Positions 9,617-17,771 of a stretch of DNA of 39,531 nt are shown here, one piece after another. The stretch's first letter is position 1. Each line of letters opens with the position of its first letter. The position numbers and the translations under genes are program-made. This DNA comes from Cognatilysobacter segetis (GTDB lineage: Bacteria > Pseudomonadota > Gammaproteobacteria > Xanthomonadales > Xanthomonadaceae), in assembly GCF_004359965.1 (NCBI RefSeq), contig NZ_SMRQ01000037.1, positions 1 to 39,531 on the forward strand. Reading direction: 5' to 3'. The notes under the pieces were generated by a model. It had not been told where the DNA came from. It worked only from the letters and a program-made list of their open reading frames with translations, and did no database searches.

Positions 9617-10216
9617 ATGATCACACTCCTCATCATCGCCGTGACCGCGATCGTCTCGTGGGCTGCGTTCAAGAACCCGCGCCTCGCCGAGCGGCTCATC
9701 CTGTGGCCGCCGGCCGTCAAGCGCGGGCAGGTCGATCGCCTGCTCACGCACGGCTTCATCCACGCCGACCTGTCCCACCTGCTGTTCAACATGATCACGC
9801 TGTTCTTCTTCGGGCGGCTGACCGAACAGGTGATCACGGCGCTCGCGGGTCCGGTCGTGTTCGCGCTGTTCTACCTGTCGGCCATCGTGGTGGCGATCCT
9901 GCCCAGCTACCTGCGCCATCGCGACGACGGCCGCTATCGCAGCCTCGGCGCGTCGGGCGCAGTCGCGGCATTGCTGTTCGCGGCCATCCTGATCGACCCG
10001 TGGATGATGATCTTCGTGCCGATCCCGATCCCCGGCATCCTCTACGGCGTGGGTTACGTCGGCTGGTCCTGGTGGGCGGACCGCAACTCGATGGACGGCG
10101 TGAACCACAACGCGCACCTGTCGGGTGCGATCTACGGGGTGCTGTTCATGCTGCTCATGGATTCGCGCGTCGGCGCGCACTTCCTGCAGGCGCTGGCGTC
10201 GCCGCGCTTCGGCTGA
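9617..10216 (+). CDS. Rhomboid-family intramembrane serine protease
   Basis: 199 aa with about six hydrophobic segments. Rhomboids cut substrate proteins inside the membrane using a Ser-His dyad. The nucleophile is S113 in LGASGAVAA (G-A-S-G), and the partner is H167 in NHNAHLSGA. The amino-terminal HGFIHADLSHLLFNM is the conserved H-x-x-x-H-x-x-x-N block of the family. All catalytic elements are intact, so it should be active. Length is close to compact bacterial rhomboids. It starts 31 bases after the GST gene; substrates cannot be predicted. Confidence 0.93.
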   Translation: MITLLIIAVTAIVSWAAFKNPRLAERLILWPPAVKRGQVDRLLTHGFIHADLSHLLFNMITLFFFGRLTEQVITALAGPVVFALFYLSAIVVAILPSYLRHRDDGRYRSLGASGAVAALLFAAILIDPWMMIFVPIPIPGILYGVGYVGWSWWADRNSMDGVNHNAHLSGAIYGVLFMLLMDSRVGAHFLQALASPRFG

Positions 10217-10274
10217 CGCTCACCGGCCGTCGATCCCGCGGCTGCTATCTGCACGGCTTCCCCAGGAGATCGCC

Positions 10275-10544
10275 ATGACCGTCCAGCACCAGCCCGAGAA
10301 CGAGCGCTTCATCGTCGTCGCCGACGGACACGAAGCCGAGGTCAACTACCGCATCGAGGACGGCGTCATGTCGATCACGCATACCGGCGTGCCGGACGCG
10401 ATTGGCGGGCGCGGGATCGCGGGCGACCTCGTCCGCGCGGCGTTCGAGCACGCGCGGGCGCAAGGCCTGAAGGTGCGTCCGCTGTGCAGCTACGCCGAGG
10501 CGTGGAGCCGGCGCCACGCCGAATACGCGGACCTGCTCGTTTGA
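10275..10544 (+). CDS. Small GNAT-type N-acetyltransferase (YjdJ/NATD1-like)
   Basis: 89 aa. A one-domain member of the Gcn5-related acetyltransferases. The acetyl-CoA-binding loop is seen as [20 protein letters not shown], followed by the family's K-V-R-P-L-C-S-Y segment. The protein is too short for a second domain, as usual for the NATD1 group. AGGAG at 10263-10267 gives good spacing to the ATG. It lies between the rhomboid and pseudouridine-synthase genes on the same strand. The acetylated target is unknown. Confidence 0.88.
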   Translation: MTVQHQPENERFIVVADGHEAEVNYRIEDGVMSITHTGVPDAIGGRGIAGDLVRAAFEHARAQGLKVRPLCSYAEAWSRRHAEYADLLV

Positions 10545-10596
10545 TGCACGCGCGCGGCGGGCGTGGCAGCATGCGCGCCCCGCCCGAGGCCCGACC

Positions 10597-11310
10597 ATGC
10601 GCCTGAACAAGCACATCAGCGACACCGGCGCCTGCTCTCGGCGCGAGGCCGATCGGCTGATCGCCGAAGGGCGCGTCACCGTCAATGGCCTTCGCGCGCG
10701 CGTCGGCGCCGAAGTCGGCGAGGGCGACGAGATCCTCGTCGACGGGCAGAAGCTCGCGCTGCGCAAGGCAGCGCCCGGCAAGCGCCGCCACGTCTACATC
10801 GCGCTGAACAAGCCGGTGGGCGTGACCTCGACGACCGAAAGCGGCGTCAAGGACAACATCGTCGACTTCGTGGGGCACGAGCAGCGCATCTTTCCGATCG
10901 GCCGGCTCGACAAGGACTCCGAAGGGCTGATCCTGCTGACCAGCAACGGCGACATCGTCAACGAGATCCTGCGTGCCGAGAACAAGCTCGAGAAGGAATA
11001 CCTCGTCGCGGTGAACAAGCCGGTGACCGAGGAGTTCGTGCGCGGCATGGCGCGCGGCGTGCCCGTGCACGGCCAGACAACGCTGCCGTGCAAGGTGCGC
11101 AAGCTCGGGCCGTTCGGTTTCCGCATCGTCCTCGTGCAGGGCCTGAACCGGCAGATCCGCCTCATGGCCGCGCACTTCGGCTACCGCGTCAAGACGCTGG
11201 TCCGGGTGCGCATCGGCAGCGTGCAGCTGGGCCACCTCAAGCCCGGCCGCTGGCGCAACCTGACCGACGCGGAGCTTCGCGCGCTGCTGCCCTCGCGCAC
11301 GGAGTGGTAG
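10597..11310 (+). CDS. rluF: RluF-type 23S rRNA pseudouridine synthase
   Basis: 237 aa. The enzyme isomerises uridine to pseudouridine in rRNA. The N-terminal S4 RNA-binding domain (about residues 1-55, [21 protein letters not shown]) is followed by the RsuA/RluB/E/F catalytic domain. The catalytic aspartate is D105 in [27 protein letters not shown] is the expected C-terminal substrate-contact motif. The S-R-R-E-A-D and [13 protein letters not shown] stretches fit RluF, which acts at U2604 in E. coli, better than RluB or RluE. The exact site is an inference. The frame contains no insertions. Confidence 0.88.
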   Translation: MRLNKHISDTGACSRREADRLIAEGRVTVNGLRARVGAEVGEGDEILVDGQKLALRKAAPGKRRHVYIALNKPVGVTSTTESGVKDNIVDFVGHEQRIFPIGRLDKDSEGLILLTSNGDIVNEILRAENKLEKEYLVAVNKPVTEEFVRGMARGVPVHGQTTLPCKVRKLGPFGFRIVLVQGLNRQIRLMAAHFGYRVKTLVRVRIGSVQLGHLKPGRWRNLTDAELRALLPSRTEW

Positions 11311-11378
11311 ACGCGTCGATACGGGCATCACGCGGCGCGCATTAATTTCTTGTGCACGCCCGCTGCCGCCGACGCTCC

Positions 11379-12224
11379 ATGACCTCGCTTTCCCGCCTCT
11401 CCCGACGCGCCCTGATCCTCGTCGCGTCGGTCCTCGCCTGCCTGCTGCTCGGTGCCTGCCAGGACCGCGACGGCGCATCGCGCACGCCGGCGGCGACCGC
11501 CGCGTCGCGCCAGCCGATTCCGTCGACGCCGCGCGCGCAGCTCAAGGACGAGTTGGAGACGACGTCCGACCACATCATCGGGATCAGCTATCCGACCGGG
11601 CTCGCGCGCTACCCCGGCCTCGCGGCCGAGGCGCAGCGGTATGCCACGCAGGCCCGGCAGCAGGTGCTCGACGCGGTGAAGCAGCGCCCGCCGAAGGCGG
11701 GGGACGGCCCGTACGAGCTGTCGCTCGAGTTCAAGCTCAAGCACGAGTCGCCGACGATGGTGGTGCTCGCGGTGGACGGCAGCGCCTACACCGGCGGCGC
11801 GCACGGCACGCCGCTGATCCAGCGCTGGGTCTGGCTGCCGCCGCGCAACCGCCGCCTCACGGCCGCGGACCTCTTCCCGCAGCCCAGCAGTTGGGAACGC
11901 ATCGCGGGTGACGTGCGGACGCAACTGCACGCGGAGCTCGAACAGCGGCTCGACGCCGACAAGGTCGCGCCCGGGGAGCGCGCCGCGGCGATCAAGTCCG
12001 CGAGCGCGCTGATCGAAGGCGGCACCGAGCCCGATCCGTCCGACTTCGCGGTGTTCGAGCCGGTGCTGGACGGCGACGGCAAGATCATGGCGTTGCGCTT
12101 CATCGTCCCGCCGTACCAGGTCGGCACGTATGCCGACGGCATGCGCACGGTGGAACTGCCGGCGGCGCGCCTGGTGCAGGACGTCGCGCCGGCCTATCGC
12201 CCGCTGTTCGAGGCGACGGGCTGA
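11379..12224 (+). CDS. DUF3298/DUF4163-like lipoprotein
   Basis: 281 aa. A lipoprotein signal peptide ends in LLGAC, so the mature protein is lipidated. The middle part (ELSLEFKLKHESPTMVVL, SAYTGGAHGTPLIQRWVW) and the end (YQVGTYADGMRTVELP) match the arrangement of DUF4163 plus DUF3298 proteins: a G-G-A-H loop followed by a V-x-Y-x-x-G segment. Family members include the RsiV anti-sigma factor ectodomain and its relatives, but this one has no transmembrane anti-sigma part. Function is unknown; a lysozyme-binding role can only be suggested by analogy to RsiV. An in-frame GTG at 11352 would add nine residues; the ATG at 11379 is preferred. The stop overlaps the next start (TGATG). Confidence 0.8.
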   Translation: MTSLSRLSRRALILVASVLACLLLGACQDRDGASRTPAATAASRQPIPSTPRAQLKDELETTSDHIIGISYPTGLARYPGLAAEAQRYATQARQQVLDAVKQRPPKAGDGPYELSLEFKLKHESPTMVVLAVDGSAYTGGAHGTPLIQRWVWLPPRNRRLTAADLFPQPSSWERIAGDVRTQLHAELEQRLDADKVAPGERAAAIKSASALIEGGTEPDPSDFAVFEPVLDGDGKIMALRFIVPPYQVGTYADGMRTVELPAARLVQDVAPAYRPLFEATG

Positions 12225-12931
12225 TGCCGACGCGCGCGACGTCGACCCCTCCGGCCGGCGCGCGCACGCCCCGCACCCCGCGCGCACGTGCGCAACGTTT
12301 TCCGGAGGTGCCGGAAGGGACGGCGCCGGAGCCGGCGGGACGCGGGCTCAAGGCGCTCCGCGAGGCCGCGGCCGCATGCAAGCGCTGCGACCTGTGGCGT
12401 CCGGCGACGCAGACGGTGTTCGGCAAAGGGCCCGCTCGCGCGAGGATCGTGGTCGTCGGCGAACAGCCGGGCGACCGCGAGGACCTCGCGGGCGAACCCT
12501 TCATCGGACCCGCAGGCCTGCTGTTCCGCCGTGCGCTCGACGAGCTGGGCATCGATGCGGACACGCTCTACCTCACGAATGCGGTCAAGCATTTCAAGTT
12601 CGAGCCGCGCGGCAAGCGCCGCATCCACAAGCAGCCCACGCCGGCCGAGCAGAAGGCGTGCCACCTCTGGCTCGAGCGCGAAATCGCGACCGTGAAGCCG
12701 GAGGTCGTGGTCTGCCTGGGCGCCATCGCGGCCAAGGCGGTCTTCGGCGCGAAGTTCTCGCTGATGAAGCAGCACGGCCGCTGGCAGACCTTGCTCGACG
12801 GCCGACGCGCGTTCGCCACGATGCATCCCTCCTGGGTGCTGCGTCAGCCGGGTGACGAGGAGCGCGAACTCGCCTATCGCGGCTTCCGCGACGACCTCGC
12901 GCTGTTGACCGCGGTCGACGACGCCGGCTGA
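12224..12931 (+). CDS. UdgX-type uracil-DNA glycosylase / uracil-binding protein
   Basis: 235 aa. The sequence follows UdgX, the family that excises uracil from DNA and becomes covalently linked to the abasic site. The first motif GEQPGDRED starts with E80. The UdgX-specific R-loop is GKRRIHKQP with H135 at the position of the histidine that forms the bond in mycobacterial UdgX. HPSW near the C-terminus is the second active-site motif. Four cysteines (CKRC, then one in ACHLWLE and one in VVCLG) are placed to hold a 4Fe-4S cluster. A basic, low-complexity N-terminal 40 residues precede the domain. A related domain recurs in the fusion protein 2 kb downstream. The start overlaps the previous stop. 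Confidence 0.88.
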   Translation: MPTRATSTPPAGARTPRTPRARAQRFPEVPEGTAPEPAGRGLKALREAAAACKRCDLWRPATQTVFGKGPARARIVVVGEQPGDREDLAGEPFIGPAGLLFRRALDELGIDADTLYLTNAVKHFKFEPRGKRRIHKQPTPAEQKACHLWLEREIATVKPEVVVCLGAIAAKAVFGAKFSLMKQHGRWQTLLDGRRAFATMHPSWVLRQPGDEERELAYRGFRDDLALLTAVDDAG

Positions 12932-12949
12932 ACCGGTTCAGCCGGCGTC
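12920..12949. repeat. Perfect 30-bp palindrome over the udgX stop codon
   Basis: GACGCCGGCTGAACC (12920-12934) is followed at once by its exact reverse complement (12935-12949). As RNA it would form a 13-bp stem with a CCGG loop. The udgX stop codon (12929-12931) lies inside the left arm. There is no T run after it, so it is either an unusual terminator, a stabilising 3' hairpin or a protein-binding site. Confidence 0.6.
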
Positions 12950-13004
12950 TCACAGGCTGATACGCGCGCCCCGTACGTTGGCGTTCCCGGCGAGAGGCGC
13001 GTGC

Positions 13005-14237
13005 ATGAACACGATCGACAAGCTCGCGATCCTCGCCGATGCCGCCAAGTACGACGCGTCCTGCGCGTCGAGCGGGGGCAAGAAGCGCGATTCGCTGGGC
13101 ACGGGGGGCATCGGCAGCAGCGGTGGCATGGGCATCTGCCACTCGTACACGCCGGACGGCCGCTGCGTGTCGCTGCTCAAGATCCTGCTGACCAACTTCT
13201 GCATCTACGACTGCGCCTACTGCGTGAACCGACGCAGCAGCAACGTCCAGCGGGCGCGCTTCGCGGTCGACGAAGTGGTGGGGCTGACGCTCGACTTCTA
13301 CCGTCGCAACTACATCGAGGGCCTGTTCCTCTCCAGCGGCATCATCCGCAACGCGGACTACACGATGGAGCAGCTCGTCGAGGTCGCGCGCTCGCTGCGC
13401 GAGGACCACGCCTTCGGCGGCTACATCCACCTCAAGACCATTCCCGAGGCATCGCCCGAGCTGCTCGCCGCGGCAGGCCGCCATGCCGACCGTCTGAGCA
13501 TCAACGTCGAGCTGCCGACCGAGGCCGGCCTGTCGACGCTCGCGCCGGAGAAGACGACGTCGAGCATCCGCGGCGCGATGGGCCAGCTGCGCTGGCGCAT
13601 CGACGAGGCGAAGGAGGATCGCGCGAAGGCGCGGCATGCGCCGTCGTTCGCGCCGGCGGGGCAGAGCACGCAGATGATCGTCGGCGCCGACGGCGCGGAC
13701 GATCGCAGCATCCTCGACACCAGCGCGAACCTCTACGGTAACTACCGCCTGCGGCGCGTCTACTACTCCGCCTTCAGCCCGATCCCGGATGCGTCGGTCG
13801 TCCTGCCGCTGAAGTCGCCGCCGCTGGTGCGGGAACATCGCCTGTACCAGGCCGACTGGCTGATGCGCTTCTACGGATTCGAGGTCGAGGAGATCGCACC
13901 GCGCGAGGCCGGCGCCGGCATGCTCGACCTGGACGTCGATCCGAAACTCGGGTGGGCGCTGCGGCATCCCGAGCGCTTTCCCGTCGACGTCAACACCGCG
14001 GCGAAGGAGATGCTCCTGCGCGTGCCGGGCTTCGGCACGAAGACGGTCAAGCGCGTGCTGTCGTCCCGACGCTTCTCGCGCCTGCGGCTGGACGACCTCG
14101 CGCGGCTCGGCGTCAGCCTGCGAAAGGTGCTTCCGTTCGTCGAGACGCTCGACCATCGCCCGCGCGGACAACTCGACCGGCCCGATCTCGTGCGCGCGAA
14201 GCTGGCGCCCGCGCCGCGGCAGCCGGCGCTGTTCTGA
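13005..14237 (+). CDS. Putative DNA modification/repair radical SAM protein
   Basis: 410 aa. The radical SAM cluster motif is C66-x3-C70-x2-C73 in TNFCIYDCAYC, which binds 4Fe-4S and generates the 5'-deoxyadenosyl radical from SAM. The C-terminus (about residues 325-375; VDVNTAAKEMLLRVPGFGTKTVKRVL) is a helix-hairpin-helix DNA-binding element. This is the architecture of the family annotated as putative DNA modification/repair radical SAM protein (TIGR03916), which typically neighbours a DUF4130-UdgX gene, as it does here one base downstream. Its reaction is unknown. The ATG at 13005 is preferred to a TTG at 12978. Confidence 0.9.
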   Translation: MNTIDKLAILADAAKYDASCASSGGKKRDSLGTGGIGSSGGMGICHSYTPDGRCVSLLKILLTNFCIYDCAYCVNRRSSNVQRARFAVDEVVGLTLDFYRRNYIEGLFLSSGIIRNADYTMEQLVEVARSLREDHAFGGYIHLKTIPEASPELLAAAGRHADRLSINVELPTEAGLSTLAPEKTTSSIRGAMGQLRWRIDEAKEDRAKARHAPSFAPAGQSTQMIVGADGADDRSILDTSANLYGNYRLRRVYYSAFSPIPDASVVLPLKSPPLVREHRLYQADWLMRFYGFEVEEIAPREAGAGMLDLDVDPKLGWALRHPERFPVDVNTAAKEMLLRVPGFGTKTVKRVLSSRRFSRLRLDDLARLGVSLRKVLPFVETLDHRPRGQLDRPDLVRAKLAPAPRQPALF

Positions 14238-14238
14238 G

Positions 14239-15690
14239 ATGTGGCGCGCGAGGCTCGATCCGCCGTGGGCGCTCGCCGGCTGGCGCGACGCGGCGCGCAC
14301 CGCCTTGCGCGCCGGCGTTCCGCCCGAGGCGATCGACTGGGACGCGCGGGGCGATGGCCTGCTGGGCTCGACGCCGCTCGCCGAGGCGCCGCCGTTGCAG
14401 GATGCGCCGTCGGTGCCCGGGGGCTTCATCGCGCTCGCGGAAGCGGTTCTCGCGCACCGCGATCCGCACCGCCATGCGCTGCTGTACCGGCTGCTGTGGC
14501 GGTTGACCCGTGGTGAGCCGGGGCTGCTCGCGCACGACACCGACCCCGACATGCGCCGCGCGCGGCAACTGGAAAAGGCGGTGCGACGGGACGTCCACAA
14601 GATGCATGCGTTCGTGCGGTTCCGCGAGGTTCCGGGCGAAGCGAACGCATTCGTGGCCTGGTACGAGCCCGACCACTTCATCGTCGACCTCGCGGCGCCG
14701 TTCTTCATGCGCCGGTTCGCGGGGATGCGATGGGCGATCCTGACGCCCGACCGGCGCGCCGTCTGGGACGGTCAGGCGATGACGCTGGGCGAGGGCGGCG
14801 ATCGCGACGACGTACCCACCGGCGATGCCGGCGAAGCGTTGTGGCGCCGGTACTACGCGAGCATCTTCAATCCTGCACGCCTCAACACGAAGGCGATGCG
14901 CGCGGAGATGCCGGCACGCTTCTGGAAGCACCTGCCCGAAGCACGTGAACTGCCGCAGCTGGTGCGCGGCGCGTCGGCGCGCGTCGATGCGATGGTCGCG
15001 CGCGCACCGGTGCCGCCGCGGCGGATCATCCCCGCGCCGGTGGTCCCGGACCCGTCAGCCGGCGGCGACCTCGACGCGCTGCGCGCCGCCGTACGCGGCT
15101 GCCGCGCCTGTCCGTTGTGGCGGCCCGCCACGCAGGCCGTCGCCGGCGTCGGCCCGCGGGATTCACGCATCGTCGTCGTCGGCGAGCAGCCGGGCGACGA
15201 GGAGGACCTGCGCGGCGAGCCGTTCACCGGGCCGGCGGGCCGACTGCTGGATCGCGCCTTCGCCGATGCGGGCCTGGACCGCGCGTCGGCCTACCTGACC
15301 AATGCGGTCAAGCACTTCAAGTTCGAGCTGCGCGGCAAGCGCCGCCTGCATGTGCGCGCGAATGCCGCGGAACAGTCGGCCTGCCGCGGCTGGCTGGAGC
15401 GCGAACTCGCGCTCGTGCGGCCCGAGCGCATCGTCTGCCTCGGCGCGACGGCCGCGACCGCGGTGATGGGACGCGGTTTCGCCCTCATGCGCGAGCGCGG
15501 ACGCTGGCATCGCGCGGCCGACGGAACGCCGGTGCTGGCGACGGTCCATCCGGCGTGGGTGCTGCGGCAGCCGGTCGGGCAAAGTGAGGACGCCTACGCA
15601 TCGCTGGTCGCAGACCTGGCGCGCGTGGCGGCCGCACTCGCGGGTGACGGCCCGACCGCGGCGTCGGTAGCCACGGACGTGGCCGGCTGA
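14239..15690 (+). CDS. DUF4130-UdgX fusion protein (putative DNA repair)
   Basis: 483 aa. The N-terminal half (about residues 1-255) matches the DUF4130 domain associated with this radical SAM protein (TIGR03915), including RRDVHKMHAFVRFRE, WYEPDHFIVD and FWKHLPEA. The C-terminal half (about 275-470) is a full UdgX domain: GEQPGDEED starts at G315, GKRRLH has H371 at the covalent-histidine position, and cysteines in CRACP, ACRGW and IVCLG can hold a 4Fe-4S cluster. The motif HPSW of the neighbouring copy is HPAW here, and the residues after H371 differ (VRA instead of KQP). It starts one base after the radical SAM stop, so they form one operon and probably one repair pathway. Confidence 0.9.
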   Translation: MWRARLDPPWALAGWRDAARTALRAGVPPEAIDWDARGDGLLGSTPLAEAPPLQDAPSVPGGFIALAEAVLAHRDPHRHALLYRLLWRLTRGEPGLLAHDTDPDMRRARQLEKAVRRDVHKMHAFVRFREVPGEANAFVAWYEPDHFIVDLAAPFFMRRFAGMRWAILTPDRRAVWDGQAMTLGEGGDRDDVPTGDAGEALWRRYYASIFNPARLNTKAMRAEMPARFWKHLPEARELPQLVRGASARVDAMVARAPVPPRRIIPAPVVPDPSAGGDLDALRAAVRGCRACPLWRPATQAVAGVGPRDSRIVVVGEQPGDEEDLRGEPFTGPAGRLLDRAFADAGLDRASAYLTNAVKHFKFELRGKRRLHVRANAAEQSACRGWLERELALVRPERIVCLGATAATAVMGRGFALMRERGRWHRAADGTPVLATVHPAWVLRQPVGQSEDAYASLVADLARVAAALAGDGPTAASVATDVAG

Positions 15691-15744
15691 CGAACGGTCG
15701 CCCACGCGCTTGTGCGCGGTCGTCGCGGCGGGCACGATCGACCC

Positions 15745-15852
15745 ATGAGCCTGCTTCGCGCCACCGACCGGTCCGCCGCCCTGAACGGGCGCGGCGTCGC
15801 GCGCGTGAACAACAATCGCAATAACGCCAGCCTCCCGCGGGCCGGCGATTAG
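15745..15852 (+). CDS. Asn-rich leader peptide of asnB (putative attenuator peptide)
   Basis: A 35-codon reading frame between the DUF4130-UdgX gene and asnB. Its residues 22-27 are NNNRNN, i.e. five asparagine codons in six (15808-15825), with a sixth Asn at residue 14. It has no recognisable protein domain. Its placement, Asn bias and the strong terminator 30 bases beyond its stop codon are what is expected of a leader peptide that senses Asn-tRNA charging. Ribosome stalling at the Asn codons would occur just upstream of the possible antiterminator strand. An in-frame GTG at 15712 could extend it by 11 codons. No strong Shine-Dalgarno sequence is visible. Confidence 0.72.
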   Translation: MSLLRATDRSAALNGRGVARVNNNRNNASLPRAGD

Positions 15853-15917
15853 CGCGCGCAGCATCCACGCTCATCGACCACGAAGCCCGCACTGAAAAGT
15901 GCGGGCTTCTTCGTTTT
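15837..15917 (+). promoter_or_regulatory. Attenuator RNA of asnB (antiterminator option and terminator)
   Basis: The strand GCGGGC (15837-15842) can pair with GCCCGC (15885-15890), which is the 5' arm of the terminator below, so the two structures exclude each other. The segment GGGCCGG (15839-15845) can alternatively pair with CCGGTCC (15768-15774) upstream, which would free the terminator. This gives the three alternative helices of a classic attenuator. The antiterminator helix is only 6 bp, all G-C. Pairings were found by eye. Confidence 0.55.
15882..15917 (+). terminator. Rho-independent terminator in the asnB leader
   Basis: A perfect 12-bp stem GAAGCCCGCACT / AGTGCGGGCTTC (15882-15893, 15898-15909) closed by a GAAA loop and followed by TTCGTTTT. 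It ends 25 bases before the asnB start codon. Such a strong terminator directly ahead of a gene on the same strand is most simply explained as a regulatory (attenuating) element. It could also act as the end of the UdgX operon. Confidence 0.8.
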
Positions 15918-15942
15918 CATCCCCCACGAAGAGACGCCCGCC

Positions 15943-17670
15943 ATGTGCTCGATCCTCGCCGCCTTCGATCTCCGTACCGATGCCGACCTGCGGATGCTGC
16001 GTCCGCTGGCACTCGCGATGTCCGCGCGCCAGCGCCACCGCGGCCCCGACTGGAGCGGCGTGCATGCCGACCGTGCGGCGCTGCTGGTGCACGAACGCCT
16101 GGCCATCGTCGATCCGGTCGGCGGTGCCCAGCCGATCGTGTCGCGCGATGGCGACCTCGTGCTGGCGGTCAACGGGGAGATCTACAACCATCGCGAGCTG
16201 CGCGCGTCGATGCCGGACTACCCGTTCAGCACGGGCTCGGACTGCGAGCCGATCAGCGCGCTGTACGCCGGTGGCGGCGACGTGGGCGAGTGGCTCGACC
16301 GCCTCAACGGCATCTTCGCCTTCGCGCTCTGGGACGGCGAGCAGCGCCGCTTCCTGCTCGCGCGCGATCCGATCGGCGTCTGCCCCATGTACTGGGGCCA
16401 CGACGCGGACGGCCGCGTGTGGGCGGCGTCGGAAATGAAGGCGATCGCGCGCACCTGTCCCGACGTGGCGCCGTTCCCGCCCGGGTGCTGGTACGACAGC
16501 GCGACCGGGCAGGTGCGCCGCTACCACGCGCGCGACTGGCGCCTGTACGACGCGACGCAGGGCGTCGAGGTTCCGAAGGCCGAACTGCGCGAGGCCTTCG
16601 AGCGGGCGGTGTACCGGCAGATGATGAGCGACGTGCCGTACGGCGTGCTGCTGTCTGGCGGGCTGGATTCCTCGCTCGTCGCCGCGGTCGCCGCACGCTA
16701 CGCGCGGCGACGCATCGAGGACGACGATCGCAGCGAAGCCTGGTGGCCGCGCCTGCACTCGTTCGCGATCGGGCTCGACGGCTCGCCGGACCTTGCCGCC
16801 GCCGAGATCGCGGCCGAGGCGATCGGCACCGTGCACCACGGTTTCACCTACACGGTGGAGGAGGGCATCGACGCGCTGCCCGAAGTGATCCGCCACGTCG
16901 AGAGCTACGACGTCACCACCATCCGCGCGTCGACACCGATGTTCCTGCTGGCGCGGCGCATCCGCGCGATGGGCATCAAGATGGTGCTGTCGGGCGAGGG
17001 CAGCGACGAGATCTTCGGCGGCTACCTGTACTTCCACAAGGCGCCCGATGCGCGCGAGTTCCACGAGGAGACGGTGCGCAAGCTCGCAGCACTGCACCAG
17101 TACGACTGCCTGCGCGCCAACAAGTCGATGATGGCCTGGGGCGTGGAAGCGCGCGTGCCGTTCCTGGACACCGAGTTCCTCGACGTCGCCATGCGCATGG
17201 ACGCCCGGGCGAAGATGGCCGGCAACGGTCGCATCGAGAAGGCGGTGCTGCGCGAGGCCTTCGAAGGCCTGCTGCCCGACGCGATCCTGTGGCGGCAGAA
17301 GGAGCAGTTCAGCGACGGCGTCGGCTACGGCTGGATCGACGCCCTCAAGGCCCACGCCGACCGCGCCGTGCCCGACAGCGCGTTCGCGACGGTCGCGCAG
17401 CGGTTCCCGGTCAATCCGCCGCTCGGCAAGGAGGCCTACCTCTACCGCAGCCTGTTCGAGCGCTGGGTCCCGGGCGACGCCTGCGCGCGGACCGTGCCCG
17501 GTGGCCGGTCGATCGCCTGTTCGACGCCCGCCGCGCTCGCCTGGGATGCCGCGTTCGCGGCCGCGGCCGACCCGTCGGGACGCGCCGTCGCCGGCGTCCA
17601 TGCGGCAGCGCATGGCACGGCGCGGGCCGATGCGGCGCGGCCGGTCGCGACCGACGTCACGCCCGCATGA
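15943..17670 (+). CDS. asnB: Asparagine synthetase B (glutamine-hydrolysing)
   Basis: 575 aa, against 554 in E. coli AsnB. It makes asparagine from aspartate, ATP and glutamine-derived ammonia. The N-terminal glutaminase begins MCSILAAFD with the nucleophilic Cys2 exposed after removal of Met. RHRGPDWSG and NGEIYNHRELR bind glutamine. The synthetase half carries the PP-loop LSGGLDSSL (L237, S238-S244) and LSGEGSDEIFGGYLYF. The extra length is an Ala-rich C-terminal tail (about residues 515-575). GAAGAGA at about 15928-15934 precedes the ATG. The leader peptide and terminator upstream suggest control by Asn-tRNA supply. Confidence 0.95.
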   Translation: MCSILAAFDLRTDADLRMLRPLALAMSARQRHRGPDWSGVHADRAALLVHERLAIVDPVGGAQPIVSRDGDLVLAVNGEIYNHRELRASMPDYPFSTGSDCEPISALYAGGGDVGEWLDRLNGIFAFALWDGEQRRFLLARDPIGVCPMYWGHDADGRVWAASEMKAIARTCPDVAPFPPGCWYDSATGQVRRYHARDWRLYDATQGVEVPKAELREAFERAVYRQMMSDVPYGVLLSGGLDSSLVAAVAARYARRRIEDDDRSEAWWPRLHSFAIGLDGSPDLAAAEIAAEAIGTVHHGFTYTVEEGIDALPEVIRHVESYDVTTIRASTPMFLLARRIRAMGIKMVLSGEGSDEIFGGYLYFHKAPDAREFHEETVRKLAALHQYDCLRANKSMMAWGVEARVPFLDTEFLDVAMRMDARAKMAGNGRIEKAVLREAFEGLLPDAILWRQKEQFSDGVGYGWIDALKAHADRAVPDSAFATVAQRFPVNPPLGKEAYLYRSLFERWVPGDACARTVPGGRSIACSTPAALAWDAAFAAAADPSGRAVAGVHAAAHGTARADAARPVATDVTPA

Positions 17671-17771
17671 CTCAAGGAACGCCGCTGCGCGTCCGTTAAC
17701 GGAGCGGAGAACGCTGCGCCGGCCCTCGTCGACCGCCGCGTGATCGCACTGCAGACGGACGACGCAATGGC

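Noticed and set aside
8873-10180. N-terminal extension of the M14 peptidase on the minus strand
   Set aside because: The signal peptide starts at 8872. The upstream part is antisense to the GST and rhomboid genes.
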